DNA of 18,900 nucleotides, from NCBI GenBank assembly GCA_002449695.1, contig DJXI01000053.1:1-18900 (forward strand), written 5' to 3'. The notes beneath the pieces are model-generated. The model was not told the origin of the DNA and made no database searches. It saw nothing but the letters and a program-made list of their open reading frames with translations. This document shows positions 1-5,427 of the stretch, piece by piece (position 1 is the stretch's first letter; every line of letters starts with the position of its first letter). The stretch comes from Verrucomicrobia bacterium UBA7008 (GTDB taxonomy: Bacteria; Verrucomicrobiota; Kiritimatiellia; RFP12; UBA1067). The position numbers were made by a program, and so were the translations under genes.

Positions 1-2
1 CT

Positions 3-806
3 GGATTTGAAAAGCTCAGAAAGGGTCTGCCGCTTACTTCCAATCTGATTCAGGAAGTGCAGTCCGTTCTTATTGGAAATACGGCAGGATTCCGCAAGGT
101 GCCGGGTACGGAGCTGCGGGACAACTTCGGGCATGTGATTTACCAGCCGCCGCAGGATGGGAACGATGTTGTCCGGTACATGCGCAACCTCGAGGAGTTC
201 ATCAATCGTCCGGAAATGGCGGATTGGGATCCTCTCGTCAAATTGGCGGTTATCCATCACCAGTTCGAAAGCATCCATCCGTTTTACGATGGCAACGGGC
301 GAACAGGACGAATCATCTGCATCCTGTTTCTGGTTGTAAACGGCTTGTTGGACTTGCCGATTTTGTACTTAAGCCGTTATATTACCCAAAACAAGACAGA
401 GTATTACCGTCTGTTGCAGGCGGTGCGAGACAGCAATGGCGCCGTGGCGGATTGGCAGGCGTGGGTCTTGTTCATGCTGAAAGGCATTGAAGTGACGGCG
501 GCGCACACGATTACGATTGTCAATGGCATCAATCGGCTGATGGCGGAGTATAAGGCCGCCCTACGACCAGAATTTGGTAAGAGCTATCGACATGAATTGC
601 TCAACCACCTGTTTTTCCATCCCTACACTAAGATTGACCATACAACCGAGGCCTTGGGCATTTCTCGCCCCACGGCTTCGCGGTATTTAGAGATAATTGT
701 CAAACTAGGACTGTTGGATCGGGTGAAAGTCAAAAAAACGAATTACTACATCAACAGAAAACTGACAGATTTGCTGATAAACCATGCAAAACTTGAAGAT
801 AGCTAA
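3..806 (+). CDS. Fic family protein with C-terminal winged helix, 5'-truncated by window edge
   Basis: Fic proteins usually transfer AMP, or another nucleotide phosphate, from a nucleotide to a hydroxyl side chain of a target protein. The frame is open from base 3, and the residues before the first possible start (GTG at 57) already fit the family, so the true start lies upstream; about 267 residues are visible and roughly the first 100 are missing. The catalytic motif HPFYDGNGRTGR at 276-311 is complete: His, the acidic metal ligand, the GNGR anion loop and the final Arg are present. The upstream block with GFRKVPGTELRD and YQPPQD is typical of larger stand-alone Fic proteins. The last 70 or so residues, around LGISRPTASRYLEIIVKLGLL, form a helix-turn-helix/winged helix, so the protein may bind DNA or regulate its own locus. 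The usual inhibitory helix, if N-terminal, is off the window. Codon use is less GC-rich than in the genes beyond 3790. The target is unknown. Confidence 0.9.
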   Translation, partial: GFEKLRKGLPLTSNLIQEVQSVLIGNTAGFRKVPGTELRDNFGHVIYQPPQDGNDVVRYMRNLEEFINRPEMADWDPLVKLAVIHHQFESIHPFYDGNGRTGRIICILFLVVNGLLDLPILYLSRYITQNKTEYYRLLQAVRDSNGAVADWQAWVLFMLKGIEVTAAHTITIVNGINRLMAEYKAALRPEFGKSYRHELLNHLFFHPYTKIDHTTEALGISRPTASRYLEIIVKLGLLDRVKVKKTNYYINRKLTDLLINHAKLEDS

Positions 807-809
807 AGT

Positions 810-1008
810 CATGTAAAGAAAACGCGAATTTCTTTACATGAAATGCGGGTCGTGTAAAGCAAAACGCCTTTTTCTTTACATGAGAAAGAAATCATGCATA
901 ACAAAATGACATTTGCTATACACATTTCAACTGTCATGCAAAGCAAAACGCCATTTTCTTTACATGAAACGAGCGTCATGTATAAGAAAACGCAGTTTCC
1001 TTTACATG
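810..1008. repeat. Array of five palindromic 31-32 bp units separated by exactly 10 bp (period about 42 bp)
   Basis: Units lie at 810-840, 851-882, 893-924, 935-966 and 977-1008, with spacers of 10 bp at 841-850, 883-892, 925-934 and 967-976. The best units read CATGTAAAG, then a directional core AAAACGC(C), then CTTTACATG. In the first unit the arms pair over 12 bp without mismatch (810-821 with 829-840). Unit 2 has one arm mismatch, unit 3 is strongly decayed, and unit 5 differs in the left arm. All units share one orientation because of the ACGC core. Spacers 1 and 4 resemble each other, as do spacer 2 and the bases after unit 5, so this is a degenerate 42-bp tandem repeat and not a CRISPR array. 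It fills the gap after the first fic gene. Its function is unknown; protein-binding sites, an RNA with serial hairpins, or a family of dispersed palindromes are all possible. Confidence 0.9.
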
Positions 1009-1024
1009 AGAATGGAGACTTGCT

Positions 1025-1279
1025 GTGAGTGTTGCTTTTAGAATCAAGGCATCGGAAGCTCAGGGCAGGCGGCTGGATCCTGAATATCATCATGCATTGA
1101 GGTGGACGCGAATCAGATCGACTTATCCGTCTGCGAAGTTGTTGACGTTGCCTTATTCCCGCCTGCGCAACTGGTTTTCAACCGACCTTTACGAGCACGA
1201 GGGCAAGGCGCAGACGAACTTTGCGCTGACGATGCCGTCCGGTCTGACGGTGAATTGCGCGGAACATAAGGCCGCTTGA
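1025..1279 (+). CDS. Unrecognised short ORF, possibly a gene remnant
   Basis: This is an 84-residue open frame starting with GTG, between the palindrome array and the mrr promoter. I do not recognise it with confidence. The first 40 residues (RIKASEAQGRRLDPEYHHAL and the following stretch) faintly recall the start of target-recognition domains in HsdS-like or N-6 methylase proteins, where a residue pattern like LDPEYYxPEY is common. That would fit a decayed restriction-modification remnant in this island. The second half resembles nothing I know. There is no clear ribosome binding site ahead of the GTG, and the stop codon overlaps the -35 element of the next promoter. It may not be translated. 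Confidence 0.25.
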   Translation: MSVAFRIKASEAQGRRLDPEYHHALRWTRIRSTYPSAKLLTLPYSRLRNWFSTDLYEHEGKAQTNFALTMPSGLTVNCAEHKAA

Positions 1280-1304
1280 GGTAAGAAGGGCAATGTGGTA
1301 AAAT
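1276..1304 (+). promoter_or_regulatory. Sigma-70-like promoter of the mrr gene
   Basis: TTGAGG at 1276-1281 and TAAAAT at 1299-1304 are separated by 17 bp, close to the TTGACA and TATAAT consensus. The predicted transcript start near 1311 lies 28 bp before the preferred start codon at 1339 and leaves room for the AAGGAG site at 1324-1329. It would drive mrr, the hsdM remnant and the second fic gene. Confidence 0.55.
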
Positions 1305-1338
1305 ATTTCCAGGTGACGAAATGAAGGAGTCGATGAAA

Positions 1339-2382
1339 ATGTCTGTGCTTGATGCTGCATACGAAGTGCTGAAGAAATCAGGGAGCCCGATGTCCCCCGC
1401 TGACATCATTCGTCCGATTCTTGAATCAGGAATGTGGACGACAAAGGGTAAGACGCCCGAACAGACATTGGGAGCGCGGCTTTATGTGGATATCAAGAAG
1501 TTTGGTGCAAAGTCTCGGTTTGTGAATGTGGGGAACGGCCGATTTGCCTTGTCGGGGGTGAAGGCAAAGGAGTCGCCAGCACAGGCACCGTTGACATGCT
1601 TCAAGGAAAAGGCCAAGGAGATTAGCGGCAAGACGTATTCGTTCACCGATTGTGCCGAGAAAGTCTTGAAGGCGCAGGGCACCCATAAGCCGATGCATTA
1701 TCTTGATATTACGCAAACGGCATTGTCCAGGGGATGGTTGAAGACCGCCGGTCAAACCCCAGCGGCCACCATGTATGCGCAGATCATTCAGGAGATACAA
1801 AGACTTCGAAAGCGCGGAGAAGTGCCGCGGTTTGTGCAATGCGGGAAAGGTCTTGTCGCTTTGACGGTGTGGGATAAGGCAGGTGTCGATTTTCAGGTTC
1901 AGCAACATCATGAAGACGTTCGCAAGAAGCTGAAGGCAAAACTGATGGCGCTCAAGCCGGAAGAGTTCGAAGAACTTATCTCGCGACTTTTCCGCGAGAT
2001 TGGGTTTCATGAGGTGTCGCGTACTCGGCTCTCGGGCGATGGTGGCATCGACGTTCGTGGCGCAATGGTGACAGGCGGTGTGATTCGCACGGAGCTTGCG
2101 ATTCAGGCTAAACGCTGGAAGCGCAATGTTCAGGCGCCGATTGTGCAGCAAGTTCGCGGCAGTCTTGGTGCGCATGAGCAGGGATGTATCGTCACGACAA
2201 GCGATTTCAGCGCTGGCGCTCGAGAAGAGGCCCGCAAGATGGACAAGGCCCCGATTGCGCTCATCGATGGCAAAGAGCTGATTAATCTCATGCTGGAGTA
2301 TGAGGTCGGAGTCCGTCGCAAAGAAGTCCCGCTCTTTGAAGTGAAAGAGAACCTGCTCGACGATCTGGAAGACGCACGATAA
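1339..2382 (+). CDS. Mrr-type restriction endonuclease with two N-terminal HARE-HTH-like modules
   Basis: This is a probable type IV (modification-dependent) restriction nuclease that cuts foreign or modified DNA. Residues 1 to about 75 look like a HARE-HTH winged helix (MSVLDAAYEVLKKSGSPMSP, then a Trp-Thr-Thr-Lys-Gly-Lys-Thr-Pro turn). Residues about 100 to 176 are a second copy of the same fold (PMHYLDITQTALSRGWLKTA). Residues about 200 to 320 form the Mrr catalytic domain of the PD-(D/E)xK superfamily: LKPEEFEELISRLFREIGF, Asp238 in GDGGIDV, and Gln256-x-Lys258 in IQAKRW. The frame extends to ATG 1321, but AAGGAG at 1324-1329 lies inside that extension and is spaced 9 bp from ATG 1339, so I prefer 1339 (347 residues). 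It is followed after 19 bp by the hsdM remnant. HARE-HTH domains are thought to sense DNA modification state; the specificity here is unknown. Confidence 0.88.
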   Translation: MSVLDAAYEVLKKSGSPMSPADIIRPILESGMWTTKGKTPEQTLGARLYVDIKKFGAKSRFVNVGNGRFALSGVKAKESPAQAPLTCFKEKAKEISGKTYSFTDCAEKVLKAQGTHKPMHYLDITQTALSRGWLKTAGQTPAATMYAQIIQEIQRLRKRGEVPRFVQCGKGLVALTVWDKAGVDFQVQQHHEDVRKKLKAKLMALKPEEFEELISRLFREIGFHEVSRTRLSGDGGIDVRGAMVTGGVIRTELAIQAKRWKRNVQAPIVQQVRGSLGAHEQGCIVTTSDFSAGAREEARKMDKAPIALIDGKELINLMLEYEVGVRRKEVPLFEVKENLLDDLEDAR

Positions 2383-2401
2383 AGTTGCAAGAAGGGCTAT
2401 T

Positions 2402-2520
2402 ATGGCAAAGAGTGTAGAAGAACCGGTTGAAGATTGGCGAAGAAATCGCTGGACGATCATGGTGCTGCGCTCGACAAGACCATCACCGCCAACCTCAAGA
2501 AGCTGGAGCTGATGAAATGA
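2402..2520 (+). pseudogene. Probable deletion remnant of a type I DNA methyltransferase gene (hsdM)
   Basis: ATG 2402 has a good ribosome binding site (GAAGGG, 2391-2396) and encodes MAKSVEEPVEDW, which resembles the start of many N-6 DNA methylase (HsdM) proteins. The reading then continues sensibly only one frame over, from about 2437 (AKKSLDDHGAALDKTITANL and on to KKLELMK), which resembles an HsdM C-terminus. Its stop TGA at 2518-2520 overlaps the ATG of the next gene in the classic ATGA arrangement. In the original frame the ORF ends at 2512 in residues that look like nothing. The simplest reading is that an internal deletion fused the first dozen and last two dozen codons of hsdM out of frame. 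The alternative is a 39-residue small protein with a one-base frameshift. The family match is from memory of sequence style and is not certain. Confidence 0.5.
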
Positions 2521-3608
2521 AGGGGTTTGACGAGTACTATGACGAGGCGGTGGAGCCGGGGAAGCGCGAACGGGCGTTTGCCTGGGCCACGGCCATCGGG
2601 CTTCAGGATGTCGACGGACTTCGGACTTCAGAATATCTTTACGAGGTTGCGAAGCGACATATTGAAGGAGACATTACAGCCGACAAGGCCAGAGACCTTG
2701 TCGATGACTATTATGAGACGAAATCCGGACGGGAATTGCCGGAAGAGCTCAAGGTGGCGGACAAGGTCTCGGCTCGTATCATCGAGGTCGTCAATGATGT
2801 GGGTTTTGATCTGTCCCCGTCGTATCTTTCGGCACTTCACGGACTGATCTTCGAAGATGTTCTTAAGGGTGCTGGCGGATTCCGAGAAGTGAACATTCGG
2901 AAACGCGAATGGGTGTTGAAAGATGATTCCGTCACCTATGGAGACTGGAAGGCGATTGAATCCAGTCTAGACTATGCATTTGACCGCGAAAGGGAATTCT
3001 CCTACGTCCGCAGGACAAAACGGCAGATCATCGAACACTTCAGCCGGTTCATCGCCACCATTTGGAGGATACACCCGTTCCGCGAGGGGAACACCCGCAC
3101 GACCGCCGTGTTCGCGATCAAGTATCTGAAGGAACTCGGGTACAAGGTGGCGGATAACATGTTCAAGGAGAATTCATGGTATTTTCGCAATGCTCTCGTG
3201 AGGGCGTGCTACGAGAATCCGTTGAAAGGCGTTGGCAGGACCTTCGAGCCGCTTGAGCGTTTCTTCAGGAACCTGTTGTTTGGAGAGCGCCATGAGCTGA
3301 AGAATCGTTATTTGCGTGTCGACCTCGGCAACCGGCAGAAGTCGGAGCTCAAGGCCGGACGCAGGGGCTCCGAAAAGCGGTCAGAAAAAAGCGGTCAGAA
3401 AAAAGCGGTCAGAAAAGGCGGTCAGAAAACCGTTGAGCGCCTGTGGCGGCTCCTGAAGGATTATCCGCATCTATCGCAAGCCGGGCTCGTCGCCGCTCTT
3501 GGCATTACCCGAAGCACGGTTCAAAAGCATATCGAGAACCTGAAGCGTGCCGGTCGCCTTCGCCGCATTGGCCCTGACAAAGGCGGTCATTGGGAGGCGG
3601 TGAAATGA
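2517..3608 (+). CDS. Fic/DOC family protein of the type I restriction-associated kind, with C-terminal HTH
   Basis: Predicted Fic enzyme of 363 residues, probably modifying a protein target with a nucleotide. The frame is open from 2427, but ATG 2517 is preferred: it makes a 4-bp ATGA overlap with the upstream remnant and gives the sensible start MKGFDEYYDEAVEPGKRERA. The Fic motif HPFREGNTRTTA begins at His186 (3072). It keeps His, Glu, Gly-Asn and the first Arg, but has Thr for the second Gly and Ala where canonical Fic motifs have a final Arg. Residues about 283 to 302 are a Lys/Gly/Gln-rich linker built from a 14-bp tandem repeat. The last 55 residues (LSQAGLVAALGITRSTVQKH and after) form a winged helix. 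Fic genes of this sort often sit inside hsdM-hsdS-hsdR operons, which matches the remnant before it; hsdS and hsdR are not seen. Its role here could be as an orphan toxin, a regulator or a defence effector. Confidence 0.85.
   Translation: MKGFDEYYDEAVEPGKRERAFAWATAIGLQDVDGLRTSEYLYEVAKRHIEGDITADKARDLVDDYYETKSGRELPEELKVADKVSARIIEVVNDVGFDLSPSYLSALHGLIFEDVLKGAGGFREVNIRKREWVLKDDSVTYGDWKAIESSLDYAFDREREFSYVRRTKRQIIEHFSRFIATIWRIHPFREGNTRTTAVFAIKYLKELGYKVADNMFKENSWYFRNALVRACYENPLKGVGRTFEPLERFFRNLLFGERHELKNRYLRVDLGNRQKSELKAGRRGSEKRSEKSGQKKAVRKGGQKTVERLWRLLKDYPHLSQAGLVAALGITRSTVQKHIENLKRAGRLRRIGPDKGGHWEAVK
3377..3430 (+). repeat. 14/13-bp tandem repeat, four copies, inside the second fic gene
   Basis: The unit GCGGTCAGAAAAAA occurs at 3377-3390 and 3391-3404, then in shorter 13-bp forms at 3405-3417 and 3418-3430. 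It encodes the charged linker between the Fic domain and the C-terminal winged helix. Because 14 and 13 are not multiples of three, each copy is read in a different frame, and gain or loss of one copy would shift the frame and cut off the winged helix. The A6 runs add further slippage potential. Confidence 0.85.
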
Positions 3609-3757
3609 AAATGAGGAACTCTGCAATGATCAGGAGGATGTACTCAGCTTCGGCAACGACATGTCTGTCGTTCTGCTTTCCGCGTTTCGAAGTCGGTGGT
3701 GCCGGGGCGCACGTCTGGGTGAAGGACAAAGAGGCGAGATCGGCCGCGCGCGCTTGA
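3605..3757 (+). pseudogene. 50-codon ORF across the island/core junction, possible gene fusion remnant
   Basis: ATG 3605 overlaps the fic stop codon (ATGA, 3605-3608), as expected for a next operon gene, and the frame stays open to TGA 3755-3757. The first part (MKMRNSAMIRRMYSASATT) is of island-like composition. The second part (PRFEVGGAGAHVWVKDKEAR and on) uses GC-ended codons like the core genes. It may join the first codons of a lost island gene to the last codons of a resident gene broken by the island. I recognise neither half. The remaining bases of the 184-bp gap between fic and the PAS gene hold only the promoter described next. Confidence 0.25.
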
Positions 3758-3783
3758 CCGTCGCGCGGCGGATTTGGTATAAT
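3754..3783 (+). promoter_or_regulatory. Consensus-like sigma-70 promoter, probably giving a leaderless transcript
   Basis: TTGACC at 3754-3759 and a perfect TATAAT at 3778-3783 are separated by 18 bp. The expected transcript start, 6 to 8 bp after the -10 element, falls at about 3789-3793, practically on the ATG at 3793. No ribosome binding site can be seen before that ATG. It probably drives the packed run from the PAS gene to the dihydroorotase gene. Confidence 0.7.
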
Positions 3784-3792
3784 TTCCACACT

Positions 3793-4512
3793 ATGGCAGC
3801 GCTATTTGTACCGAGAGACCGCAAGTCGCTTTTCCGCCAGTTTCTGGCGGGAATGTACGATGCCGTGGTGATCACCGACCCCAACGGCCACATCATCGAG
3901 ATCAACCCCCGCGCGGAGGAGCATTTCGGCTACAACCAGGAAGATGTGATCGACAAGCCGATTTCGTTCTTCATCCCCGGCCTCAGCCCGGAAATCGTCC
4001 AGCGCATCCGCCGCGGCCTCGACAGCGACCGCCACATGATGCTCGACGCGAACGGCCTCAACCGCGACGGAACCAAGTTCGCCTGCGAAGTGACGGTCTC
4101 GGCCATCGACCTGATGGATCCGGGCGACCTCGTCTTCACCTGCCGCAACGTCGAGCGCCGCCGCCGCGTGCGCGAGATGCTGCGCGCGAAGGAGAACGCC
4201 TTCGACATCTCCCAGTCCGCGCTCTTCACCTGCGACAGCGACGGCCGCTTCACCAACGTCAACGAGACGTTCTGCAAGATGTTCGACCTCGCGGACGAGG
4301 AGGAGGCGCGCAAGCACGTCTTCGCCGACTATTTCACCGACGAGCCGTTGCCCGAGAACTACCGCAAGGCGCTCGCGGGCGAGACGACGACCGTCGGGAT
4401 CGTCGCCGAGTCCGAGGACGGCGCCGACGACAGCGAAATCGAAATCACGCTCGCGCCGAACCGCGACGGCCGCAAGGTCAAGGGCGTCGTCGGCAGCGTC
4501 ATCAAGGTCTGA
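3793..4512 (+). CDS. Tandem PAS-domain protein without an output domain
   Basis: Predicted cytoplasmic sensor protein of 239 residues. The first PAS domain covers about residues 15 to 125: VVITDPNGHIIEINPRAEEH begins the fold, FGYNQEDVIDKPISFFIP is the usual PAS core, and FTCRNVERRRRVREMLRAKE closes it and links to the next domain. The second covers about 130 to 239 (ALFTCDSDGRFTNVNETFCK). No kinase, GGDEF, HTH or other output module follows, so it may act through a partner or be a diverged regulator. The frame is open back to 3661, but the promoter at 3754-3783 excludes earlier starts, so ATG 3793 is chosen although no Shine-Dalgarno is present. The next gene starts 3 bp after its stop. The ligand or cofactor cannot be told from the sequence. 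Confidence 0.8.
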   Translation: MAALFVPRDRKSLFRQFLAGMYDAVVITDPNGHIIEINPRAEEHFGYNQEDVIDKPISFFIPGLSPEIVQRIRRGLDSDRHMMLDANGLNRDGTKFACEVTVSAIDLMDPGDLVFTCRNVERRRRVREMLRAKENAFDISQSALFTCDSDGRFTNVNETFCKMFDLADEEEARKHVFADYFTDEPLPENYRKALAGETTTVGIVAESEDGADDSEIEITLAPNRDGRKVKGVVGSVIKV

Positions 4513-4515
4513 CGG

Positions 4516-5427
4516 ATGCGCAGAGCCCCCCAGCATGCGGCGGGGATTGCGTCGCTCGCGGTCAACAAGGCGGATCCCAAGGTCCTCCAGGACTTCCTCG
4601 CGCTCAAGTACGCACTCTCGCGCCGCACCGCCAAGGCGATGATCGACGGCCGCAGCGTGTGGGTCAACCGCACGTGCGTGTGGATCGCGCGCTACGCGCT
4701 CAAGACGGGCGACGTCGTCGAAGTGCCCGCGGCCGTCGTGAAGGGCGCCGTGCGGCAGTCGGCGAAGGCGGACCCCGACGCCCGCGCCGCGTCGCCCGCC
4801 CTCCGGCACATCCGCGTCCTCTGGCAGGACGCGCACTATCTCGTCTGCGACAAGCCGGCGGGCGTCTTGAGCTGCGACGACCCGAAGTCGGCGGAATCGA
4901 TCCTGCGCGAGCAGGAGAAGGTGCCGACGCTCGAAGCCGTCCACCGCCTCGACCGCGACACGACGGGGTGCCTGCTCTTCGCCAAGAACCACGCGGCGCT
5001 CGCGGCGGCGATCAACGTCTTCAAGACGCACGGCGTCACGAAAATCTACCACGCGGTCGCGGCCGGCCCGATGAAGCTCGCGCGCCTTGTGATCGACGCG
5101 CCGCTCGACGGCGACAAGGCGGTTTCGCGCGTGACGCGCGAGGCGGTGAGCGCCGACGCCTCCTTCCTGCGCGTGCGCATCGAGACGGGGCGCACCAACC
5201 AGATCCGGCGGCACCTCGCGTCCGTCCGCCATCCGATCGTCGGCGACCGCGTCTTCGGGCTGAAGAACGCGCGCGACCCGCGCCTCATGAAGGTCGCGCG
5301 GCAGATGCTCCACGCCTCGACGCTGGAACTGCCGCACCCGCTCGTGCCGAAGGCGGCGATCAAGGTCCATGCGCCGCTGCCGGCCGACTTCCGCGCGACG
5401 CTGAAACTCTTTGGAATGGGCAAATGA
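4516..5427 (+). CDS. RluA-family RNA pseudouridine synthase
   Basis: This 303-residue enzyme converts specific uridines in rRNA or tRNA to pseudouridine. An N-terminal S4-like RNA-binding domain (about residues 18 to 75: FLALKYALSRRTAKAMIDGR, then VWVNRTCVWIARYALKTGDV) precedes the catalytic domain. The signature HRLDRDTTG carries the expected catalytic Asp146 (nucleotides 4951-4953). GRTNQIRRHLASVRHPIVGD and the ending HASTLELPHP are also typical of the RluA/RluC/RluD group. Which uridine is modified cannot be decided here. ATG 4516 follows the PAS stop by 3 bp with only a weak ribosome binding site, suggesting translational coupling, and its stop overlaps the proA start by 4 bp. Confidence 0.9.
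   Translation: MRRAPQHAAGIASLAVNKADPKVLQDFLALKYALSRRTAKAMIDGRSVWVNRTCVWIARYALKTGDVVEVPAAVVKGAVRQSAKADPDARAASPALRHIRVLWQDAHYLVCDKPAGVLSCDDPKSAESILREQEKVPTLEAVHRLDRDTTGCLLFAKNHAALAAAINVFKTHGVTKIYHAVAAGPMKLARLVIDAPLDGDKAVSRVTREAVSADASFLRVRIETGRTNQIRRHLASVRHPIVGDRVFGLKNARDPRLMKVARQMLHASTLELPHPLVPKAAIKVHAPLPADFRATLKLFGMGK

Noticed and set aside
810..1008. CRISPR array
   Set aside because: The spacers are only 10 bp, repeats are uneven and one is decayed, spacers resemble each other, and no cas gene is present.
809..1093. Minus-strand 94-codon ORF with a 14-residue repeat
   Set aside because: The frame stays open only because the 42-bp DNA repeat is a multiple of three; its pattern follows the palindromes and there is no ribosome binding site or known protein likeness.
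1426..2460. Minus-strand 344-codon ORF opposite mrr
   Set aside because: It is antisense to a gene with clear catalytic motifs, and its translation has no recognisable domain.
3..3608. Fic toxin with adjacent antitoxin as a complete toxin-antitoxin pair
   Set aside because: No small antitoxin-like gene is next to either Fic gene; the only small frames are the unrecognised 84-codon ORF and the hsdM-like remnant.
4659..5423. N-terminal extension of proA by 255 codons as a fusion protein
   Set aside because: The extension lies in another frame of the pseudouridine synthase gene and is Arg/Pro/Ala-rich shadow; ATG 5424 gives a normal ProA.
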